Shown in pieces: positions 13,308-18,789 of a DNA stretch of 18,789 bases. The DNA is from Chloroflexota bacterium (GTDB taxonomy: Bacteria > Chloroflexota > Chloroflexia > QHBQ01 > JADMIH01), in contig JADMIH010000064.1 in assembly GCA_015478675.1 (NCBI GenBank), forward strand, positions 1 through 18,789. Direction: 5' to 3'. A program made the position numbers and the translations under genes. The notes beneath the pieces are model-generated. The model made no database searches. It was not told where the DNA came from and saw nothing but the letters and a program-made list of their open reading frames with translations. Positions within the stretch are counted from its first letter, which is position 1. Every line of letters starts with the position of its first letter.

Positions 13308-15235
13308 TATTTTGTCGCCTCCAGACGCGGAGTAATTTGGGCCACACGGGAGGGTTGCGGCATGAGTTTCGGCCAGCAGACGCCGAGGCCCAATGTGAGC
13401 CAGAAAGTAACGTACATAGGGGTCGAAAAGAGAAAGTAATCCACGAATCCATGGGAGAAAAAGGCCAGCATCCCTGCTGTAGCGCCCAGCCCCGCTATCC
13501 AGGCCACGCTCACGGGCAGGCGCAGGAGATTGCGTACGCCGCGCCATAACGCCACACACGCCAACCAGAGAAAGGCCAGCCCACCGAGAAGCCCCAGGTT
13601 GGTGAACATCTCGATGTAGGTATTATTCGTGTAAATATTCTTGTTCCAGTCAGATACGCCCGCGTATTTGCCATAGAGATTGCGAAAGCCGTCGGGTCCA
13701 ACCCCCGTGATAGGATGTGCGCGGAACATAGAGAGCGCCACCTTCCAGAGTTGCAGACGTGATATCGTAGAGGTATCGGCAATCGCCTGCACAGAGGTAG
13801 AGGCGGGCATCAAAGGAACGTTGGCAGCGTTGTCACGGCCTGCCACAGGTGCCCCGACTCGATAGCGCACGAGTGGAGCAATGCCGGGGCTCTTCAAGGT
13901 GAACCATGTAAGGTCCTCCTGAACTAGGTCCCACTGCAAATAGTAGTCACCAGGTTTAGAAGGAGCTTGCACAACGGCGTTGGTGGTGACACTCTCTCCC
14001 GGCAAAACATCGTGCGGCAGCAGAGTGCGTGCTCCGTCAAGCACCGCATAGCTGCTTTTGTCGAGGTTTAGCCAGTGGTAGCCAACATGTACGCTGAGAG
14101 GGCCTTGTGCCCGCCAGATAATTTCACTCTTGTTCTGCACTGTGACCGGCGCGGTCAACACGTCGCCCGCCGCGAGCGCTGGCAGTAGGGGCGCTGTGAT
14201 ATTAGCCTGGAACCAGTTGCGGTCGTCCTCGGTGGTGAGGCGCAGCCGGAAGATGGGCTGCGTGAGATATATGTAGAGCACAGCCGCGAGCATCACGCAT
14301 AGAGCGACGCCAAGGGGCCACAGCAAGTTGCTGCTCACCACGCCCTCTCGCCGCGAACTGCGCTGCAACACCCCCGCCATACCAAAGGTAGCCAGAGTAA
14401 CTACAATGCCTACCAGCGAAGCGCGGCTAAATGTAAGCAGCACGGCCACGATCAGCAGCCCGACCAGCAAGTAAAGTAGCGCCTGTGCCACTCTCCTGGC
14501 ACGGGAGAAGCGGCCCACGCCGAAGAGATTGTCGAGCAGACTGGGCGATGAAAAGAGGACAACAAGCGACAGCAGGAGAGGCAGCGCCATCTCGAAGTAC
14601 ATCGCGGCTCCGTTGGCGTATTCAAAGGTGCCGCTAAGCCGCAACATGCCCCCCACCGTCGTGGGCTGAGGTTTAAAGCTTGAAAGCAAAGGCTCTATGT
14701 CCAACGGCGCAAACTCGAGCAAGCCCATGACGGCTGATATGCCCGCCGCGGCGACAAATGCCCCAAGAGCAGTAAAAACACGCCTCTTGCTGCGCAAACA
14801 CTCCCACGCGACGGCGAAGACCACAGCACCTATGAGCAACCGGTAGATGTAGTGCCCGCCCATCGCCTGGTACTCACCAAAAAGGGTGGAGATCACAGAC
14901 GCGCTCACGAGAGCCAGGATAGGGAGCAATAGCGGCATACGCATGAGGCGAGCACGAGCGGCTGGATCAAGCATGAGCTTGAGCGTCCAGAGAGCCGAAA
15001 GGAAGAGCAAAGCGACTTCCAGGTTGGTGAGGGTTATCCATGAAAGGCGCAAAAGAGGAGGATAAGCCGCCTCAAAAGGGGTCATCAGGATAACCAGCAG
15101 GAGCGCGCTGTAGAGCCATCTGTTCAATATAACTGCCAGACGTGAGTCCGATCGCTCTATCTCAGCGTCCCCCGAACGAACAGAAATATTGAGTACACCT
15201 GCTATGACGTTACTTGGCCGTGTGATGCTGCTCAT
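13307..15235 (-). CDS. O-antigen ligase/polymerase-like membrane protein (Wzy_C) with inserted extracellular domain
   Basis: Polytopic membrane protein of 642 residues of the O-antigen ligase/WaaL-Wzy superfamily, expected to polymerise or transfer surface glycans outside the membrane. Hydrophobic helices fill residues 40-325. Family-like signals include LSGTFEYANGAAMYF (200-214), TFSRASLVGI (268-277) and, after a long soluble segment, the Wzy_C part HPITGVGPDGFRNLY (507-521) with NTYIEMFTNLGLLGG (538-552) and further helices. Between them, residues 338-462 form a beta-rich domain (VTVQNKSEIIW, VGYHWLN, LPHDVLPGESV, KPGDYYLQWDLVQED) that is not part of the basic fold. I chose the ATG at 15235: it overlaps the flippase stop as ATGA, has AGAGG upstream, and the 24 residues before it look non-coding. 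Polymerase versus ligase versus protein glycosylation cannot be separated from sequence. Confidence 0.88.
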   Translation of the reverse strand: MSSITRPSNVIAGVLNISVRSGDAEIERSDSRLAVILNRWLYSALLLVILMTPFEAAYPPLLRLSWITLTNLEVALLFLSALWTLKLMLDPAARARLMRMPLLLPILALVSASVISTLFGEYQAMGGHYIYRLLIGAVVFAVAWECLRSKRRVFTALGAFVAAAGISAVMGLLEFAPLDIEPLLSSFKPQPTTVGGMLRLSGTFEYANGAAMYFEMALPLLLSLVVLFSSPSLLDNLFGVGRFSRARRVAQALLYLLVGLLIVAVLLTFSRASLVGIVVTLATFGMAGVLQRSSRREGVVSSNLLWPLGVALCVMLAAVLYIYLTQPIFRLRLTTEDDRNWFQANITAPLLPALAAGDVLTAPVTVQNKSEIIWRAQGPLSVHVGYHWLNLDKSSYAVLDGARTLLPHDVLPGESVTTNAVVQAPSKPGDYYLQWDLVQEDLTWFTLKSPGIAPLVRYRVGAPVAGRDNAANVPLMPASTSVQAIADTSTISRLQLWKVALSMFRAHPITGVGPDGFRNLYGKYAGVSDWNKNIYTNNTYIEMFTNLGLLGGLAFLWLACVALWRGVRNLLRLPVSVAWIAGLGATAGMLAFFSHGFVDYFLFSTPMYVTFWLTLGLGVCWPKLMPQPSRVAQITPRLEATK

Positions 15236-16581
15236 AGAGAAGCCTCTGAAACCACTCCCTGAGCAGGCAGGGGAGGAGGCAGGCAGCGCACGACAGCCGG
15301 TATGCAAAACGCAAGTAGTGTGACCTCGCTAAAGAATGTGGCGTAAGCAGCCCCGCTCACTCCTGCCAGAGGTATAAGGAGGATATTGGCGGCAATATTC
15401 ACAATGAGTGAAGCCAACGTGAAGCCTGCATAAAGCTGCGGCCTATCGAGGGCGATCAGCGCATGGGTCAATCCATAATTGAGGTACATAGGCACGCAGC
15501 AAAGAGCCAGAACACGCAGCAAAGGCACGGCGGCTGCATACTGCCCGCCATACAGGAGAGTTAGAGCGGGCCCCGCCGCGACTGCGAGCAAAAGGGTCGC
15601 GCCTGCCCCCAGCAAAAACAACAGGAATAGTGTACGCCTGAGCAGATCGCGCAACGTCCCCGACCTGATAGCTGATGCGCTCCCGCCGGATTCAGCCGCC
15701 TGAGTTAGCAAAGGAAAGGCAGCCGCGAGCACCACACCCGGTATTATCAAACCAGGCTCGAAAAGCTTGTATGCTACGTTGTATACACCTAACGCTTCTC
15801 TCCCAAGAAAAGGCGGTATCAGGAGATTGTCAACACGGAAGGAGACGATACTGAAGACGATGCCGATGCCGATAGCCGTAGGCTGGGCAGCCGAACGCCG
15901 CCATGCTGCCCAATCGGGCAGCCAGATCGGGCGCACACAGTGGGCCAATCGCCTGTACAAAAAGGTCATACCGAGGAGCAGTGCCAGGTTACTCGCCAGC
16001 GCCAAACCCCACACACCCGCGCCCAGGTAAAGCAGCCCCACCCCCAACACCAGGTTAGCAGTTCTGGCTACCAGGCTGGCAATCGCCTCATTTCTGAGGA
16101 GGCGCAGCGCCCTGAAGCAATAAGATAGGTAATCCAGGCCCGTCATCAACACCATAGAGAGGCCCAACAGCAGGAGAGGCCACTTGCTCCTTACAGGCTC
16201 GATAAATACCAGTAGAGCGATTAACAGCATTGCCATAGTGCCAAGCGCGCTCTTTATGACCAGCCCGCCTCCGATGAGCCTGCCGGCCTTTATCTCATCG
16301 GTAAAATAAGGGAGGCCCTGCGCGCCAGGTACTGCCAGGCGAGCTAACTCACGCTGAACATAGAGCTGTAAGCCGAAGTCGGCTACTTGCGCCAGCATGA
16401 GGCCGGCGCTCAGGCCAAAGGTAAAGTCGCCGAAGTCGCCCTGGCTCAAAGTACGTGCGGCAGCCCAGAGCAAGGCGTACTGTAGCAGCCTACCGAGCAG
16501 GTCGGCGCCCAGCTTCCACCCGGCGCCGCAGCCTATCATAGAGAGCAGCGGATGCAATTTCACAATGTTTTTTACGCGCAA
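15232..16581 (-). CDS. Polysaccharide flippase (Wzx/MOP superfamily)
   Basis: Membrane protein of 449 residues with about 12-14 hydrophobic helices, matching the MOP-type lipid-linked oligosaccharide flippases. The N-terminal helix pattern GAGWKLGADLLGRLLQY (19-35) followed by FGDFTFGLSAG and ADFGLQLYVQREL is characteristic: it is the usual gap between helices 1 and 2 with YG/FG and DxGL. It should move undecaprenyl-linked sugar repeat units to the outer face. It is first in a three-gene operon with the ligase and GT4 enzyme; its TGA overlaps the next ATG (ATGA at 15235-15232). The start is uncertain: TTG at 16581 is the only start codon between the upstream in-frame stop and the GTG at 16563; ATG at 16539 is also possible. 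None has a good ribosome binding site. Its 5' end is divergent from the sigma factor gene, 97 bases away. Confidence 0.88.
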   Translation of the reverse strand: MRVKNIVKLHPLLSMIGCGAGWKLGADLLGRLLQYALLWAAARTLSQGDFGDFTFGLSAGLMLAQVADFGLQLYVQRELARLAVPGAQGLPYFTDEIKAGRLIGGGLVIKSALGTMAMLLIALLVFIEPVRSKWPLLLLGLSMVLMTGLDYLSYCFRALRLLRNEAIASLVARTANLVLGVGLLYLGAGVWGLALASNLALLLGMTFLYRRLAHCVRPIWLPDWAAWRRSAAQPTAIGIGIVFSIVSFRVDNLLIPPFLGREALGVYNVAYKLFEPGLIIPGVVLAAAFPLLTQAAESGGSASAIRSGTLRDLLRRTLFLLFLLGAGATLLLAVAAGPALTLLYGGQYAAAVPLLRVLALCCVPMYLNYGLTHALIALDRPQLYAGFTLASLIVNIAANILLIPLAGVSGAAYATFFSEVTLLAFCIPAVVRCLPPPLPAQGVVSEASL

Positions 16582-16628
16582 GGTTACAAAAGGAAAGCTC
16601 TTCGCCGTAGCAGAGCCTGAGTGATCTT

Positions 16629-16656
16629 TTTACATCTGAAAGTTGTATAGTAGAAT
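16629..16656 (+). promoter_or_regulatory. Sigma-70-like promoter of the sigma factor operon
   Basis: TTTACA (16629-16634) is followed after 16 bases by TAGAAT (16651-16656), 5/6 matches to consensus in each box. Transcription would begin about 16663, leaving a leader of about 16 bases before the ATG at 16679. An in-frame TTG at 16643 lies within this promoter and is rejected as a start. Confidence 0.5.
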
Positions 16657-16678
16657 ACAGCTACAGGGACGGTGTGCT

Positions 16679-17242
16679 ATGAGAGTGCTCAAGTTGCATA
16701 GAGGTAACGACCCCACAAAGCCCATGCGCTCGCCGGAGCGCGAGCTTGACAGGGAGCTTGCTGTGGGTATCGCTGAAGGCGACCGTGAGGCGCTCTCCCG
16801 TTTGCTTACCAGACACCTGCAACCCCTCTACACCTACCTGGAGCGCAGACTGGGGCCTGAGCACGACGAACTCATAAGTCAATCAGTTATGTCAACTTTC
16901 GAGGAGGCCCTTAGTAAACTGCAACCTTACGCGCGCGGCACAGCCTCTCTACCTATGCGCCTGTGGCTTATCAAGCTGGCGAACCGCCACCTCTCACGCT
17001 CCAAAAGGGAGATAAAACCGGCAGCCGATGATGCGAAGGAGAACCGTGAAGTAGCAGAGTTGCGCAGAGCCATCCTTGCCATCCCTGCGCGACAGCAAGA
17101 CGCGCTCTCGCTGGCCCTCTTTGAGGAGATGTCGGCCCGCGAAATCGCGCAAGCGCTGGGGGTAAGGCCAGGCCGTGCGATGCATCTGCTGCGCGCTGGC
17201 CTCAAGCGCGCAGCCGTAATAGCCATAGAGAGGCCGCGCTAG
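16679..17242 (+). CDS. ECF-like RNA polymerase sigma factor
   Basis: Sigma-70 family protein of 187 residues with the ECF layout of regions 2 and 4 only. Region 2 is about 27-110: LAVGIAEGDREALSRLLTRHLQPLY, then DELISQSVMSTFEEALSKL, then LPMRLWLIKLANRHLSRSKRE. This matches the ECF pattern, including the RLWLIKLANRHL segment that corresponds to the ARN-like promoter-melting helix. Region 4 is about 128-180 (LRRAILAIPARQQDALSLALFEEMSAREIAQALGV) with a helix-turn-helix SAREIAQALGVRPGRAMHLLRAGLKR at 152-177. The N-terminal 25 residues are a basic extension. The ATG at 16679 was chosen over the in-frame TTG at 16643 because a promoter overlaps the latter; an AGGGA lies about 10 bases upstream. The next gene begins one base after the stop, so the pair is co-transcribed, as sigma/anti-sigma pairs usually are. 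Confidence 0.85.
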   Translation: MRVLKLHRGNDPTKPMRSPERELDRELAVGIAEGDREALSRLLTRHLQPLYTYLERRLGPEHDELISQSVMSTFEEALSKLQPYARGTASLPMRLWLIKLANRHLSRSKREIKPAADDAKENREVAELRRAILAIPARQQDALSLALFEEMSAREIAQALGVRPGRAMHLLRAGLKRAAVIAIERPR

Positions 17243-17243
17243 C

Positions 17244-18593
17244 ATGGATCTTCTGCGCCGCCTCCGCTACACACCCCTCAGAGCCTCTTCACGAGCCGCA
17301 GCTGAGGAAGAAGGGACTTTGCGCTCTCCTACCCTGCTCGGGCCTGACAAAGCGTTGGCGGACGCGCTGGACCAGCTACGGGCCGGGGTGCCACTCAACT
17401 GGTCGCAGGTAGAGGACGACCCTGAGCTAGCAACGCTCGACTACCTGCAAAGGGCGGTGCAGATGAGCCGGGAAGAGGCAACAGGAAACGTACCCGCGAA
17501 ATTGCGCCAAAGCCTTGTCGAAACTCTCTCAGCGCGCATGCCCGCCCCAAAAGAGAAAGCTGTTGCACCAGCGCCGAAACCCCTGGCAGGCTTCTCAGAG
17601 AGTGTGCACGTACTTACTCAGGCCGAGGAAGATATACCACCTCTCGTGTCAGACCTGCCCAGGAAGATGGCTATTGCACTAGGAGCGGCGGTCGTATTCT
17701 TCGTCGCCTACCTGGCTATCAGCAGCTATATTCAAGCAGAGAGTAAACTCAAGTTTAGATGGATAGAAGTGCGGCAAGATAGCAAGCTAATTTCGCGGCG
17801 GGACCAATCTTCGGGCACAGCAGTCGCCAATTGCCCGGCTCCCGCGCCCGGCTCAGACGCAACAGCCAACTTCGTGCCGAGGGCCGGGCTAAAGGATGCC
17901 CAAAGCGCCGTCAGCTTTCCCCTGGTACAACTCCCACTCGCCCTGACTACCCCTTCTGCCTACACTTTACAGTTCATAGACATCGCGGTAGCTTTCTGCG
18001 GTGTAGCGCAACCTCAGACAGGAAACAGGGGAGCGATAGTGTTGATGGATTATCAAGCCAGCCACCAGATAGCCGGAGCCACACCCCTACCCGGCACAGG
18101 CAGGTCGAGTGGCAATGCGAACGAAGTGACACAACTCGCTATCTTTCAGCAGGAGAGTCTGCCTGCCGCCATAGACGTGAGTAATGGCACATGGGAGGAG
18201 GTACGAGTAGGTGATATACACGGGATCTACAGAGAAGGAGGCGCGTATAGCGACCCCGCGGGCAACGTCTCTTTGGGCAATGTCAGCGTCATGGTGGTAG
18301 AGCGGGGCAACGTCGTGCTGACATTCGTGGGCAACAACGAGCGGGGCATAACAAGGGATATGCTGATAAGCCTGCTCAGTAACATCACTATAGAGCAGGG
18401 AACAACTGACGGGCCCACGCCATCTGCCACCTACACGCAGCTAAACTCTACAGCGGCGACAGTGACGACGCCTGGGAAGAGCTCAGGGGGGCAGGGTAGT
18501 GATTATGCGCCGCAGAGACGCGCAGGCACAGAGAAAACAAGAACGATCTCTGCGCCCTCTGCCCATAAAGGGAACCCTGCGTCTCGGCGGTAA
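17244..18593 (+). CDS. Single-pass membrane protein, putative anti-sigma factor
   Basis: Protein of 449 residues with one transmembrane helix at about 142-161 (IALGAAVVFFVAYLAISSY). The N-terminal 140 residues are charged and likely cytoplasmic, containing a helical stretch DYLQRAVQMSREEA...KLRQSLVETLSARM (66-99) that could hold the sigma factor. The extracytoplasmic part (about 165-385) has the layout of DUF4367-type sensor domains of anti-sigma factors: SFPLVQLP (224-231), a central GAIVLMDYQ (263-271) and QLAIFQQESLP (297-307), and a closing block with VRVGDIHGIY (320-329), VVLTFVGNN (357-365) and DMLISLLSNI (372-381). The two Cys (197, 252) sit outside the membrane. The tail after 388 is low complexity. 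There is no zinc-finger HxxxCxxC motif. Its start one base after the sigma gene is the main reason for the anti-sigma call; direct proof is lacking. Confidence 0.65.
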   Translation: MDLLRRLRYTPLRASSRAAAEEEGTLRSPTLLGPDKALADALDQLRAGVPLNWSQVEDDPELATLDYLQRAVQMSREEATGNVPAKLRQSLVETLSARMPAPKEKAVAPAPKPLAGFSESVHVLTQAEEDIPPLVSDLPRKMAIALGAAVVFFVAYLAISSYIQAESKLKFRWIEVRQDSKLISRRDQSSGTAVANCPAPAPGSDATANFVPRAGLKDAQSAVSFPLVQLPLALTTPSAYTLQFIDIAVAFCGVAQPQTGNRGAIVLMDYQASHQIAGATPLPGTGRSSGNANEVTQLAIFQQESLPAAIDVSNGTWEEVRVGDIHGIYREGGAYSDPAGNVSLGNVSVMVVERGNVVLTFVGNNERGITRDMLISLLSNITIEQGTTDGPTPSATYTQLNSTAATVTTPGKSSGGQGSDYAPQRRAGTEKTRTISAPSAHKGNPASRR

Positions 18594-18717
18594 CTTTCTA
18601 TGCGCTTCGTTACCCCAACTCCTCTCCTCCAAAAATGAGAAGGGTAGTAGTATAGAGGGGTGCTAAATCACTCGTATTTTCATTCGTAATGGTGGCCCAT
18701 AGGGTCATGGCTTACTC

Positions 18718-18758
18718 TGAACATTTACACTTTGCTGTAACTGTTCAGGATAGGGGTG
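18718..18758 (+). repeat. Hairpin plus dispersed 22-bp element, right copy
   Basis: TGAACATTTAC (18718-18728) and GTAACTGTTCA (18737-18747) pair over 11 bases with one mismatch and an 8-base loop. The right arm continues into GGGGTG at 18753-18758, making the 22-bp element that recurs inverted at 25-46. It lies in the last 196 bases (18594-18789), where I see no gene. C-rich and G-rich tracts (ACCCC at 18612-18616, GGGGT at 18657-18661) could form a second, weak hairpin after the anti-sigma gene. Confidence 0.4.
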
Positions 18759-18789
18759 GAGCAATCTCCTTGGGGTATCTGTGAGGGTG

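Noticed and set aside
12874..13452. Open frame of 192 codons overlapping the glycosyltransferase and ligase genes in another frame
   Set aside because: Both genes in the correct frames have clear family motifs; this frame has none.
13308..13559. N-terminal extension of the glycosyltransferase (84 residues)
   Set aside because: It lies inside the ligase gene, has no family similarity, and the ATG at 13307 has a GGAGG site and a TAATG overlap.
16643..16678. N-terminal extension of the sigma factor from a TTG
   Set aside because: The TTG lies between the -35 and -10 boxes of a good promoter, so it would not be transcribed from it.

Overview
The window looks like an ordinary chromosomal segment of a free-living bacterium, most likely a Chloroflexota (Chloroflexi) member. 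The main pointers are S-layer homology repeats carrying a GYPCGGPGEPC-type insert, a secreted C-terminal domain shared with actinobacterial and chloroflexal proteins, an O-antigen-ligase-like protein with a large inserted extracellular beta domain, and a split methylmalonyl-CoA mutase small subunit next to MeaB. The phylum call rests on remembered family patterns, not on a search. Thirteen protein genes are supported. I found no rRNA, tRNA, CRISPR array, transposase or phage gene, and no gene-free stretch exceeds 300 bases.

Layout. Positions 85-11077 hold nine genes, all on the minus strand. In order of transcription they are: a B12-binding methylmalonyl-CoA mutase subunit and its GTPase chaperone MeaB (stop and start overlapping); a NarL/LuxR-type response regulator without a visible kinase; the DNA repair polymerase PolX; an AI-2E/PerM-family membrane protein; MutS2; a hotdog-fold acyl-CoA thioesterase; and a large S-layer-anchored secreted protein. 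PolX and MutS2 are neighbours in Bacillus too, so a conserved repair pair is present here with a membrane gene inserted between them.

Positions 11278-12165 (plus strand) encode an EamA drug/metabolite transporter. It converges on a surface polysaccharide operon (minus strand, 16581 to 12129): flippase, polymerase/ligase and GT4 glycosyltransferase, joined by ATGA and TAATG overlaps. The transporter and glycosyltransferase genes overlap tail to tail inside a perfect 13-bp inverted repeat. Divergent from the polysaccharide operon, on the plus strand, are an ECF-like sigma factor and a single-pass membrane protein one base downstream, probably its anti-sigma partner.

Non-coding structure: two related AT-rich palindromic repeats flank polX, in the same orientation. 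A 22-bp element with 19 matches lies near both ends of the window in opposite orientation. Plausible promoters are visible for the S-layer gene, mutS2 (-10 only), the EamA gene (-10 only) and the sigma gene. No clearly new system was found. The best leads are the uncharacterised conserved domain of the S-layer protein, the domain inserted in the ligase, the repeat pair around polX, and the hairpin shared by two convergent genes.
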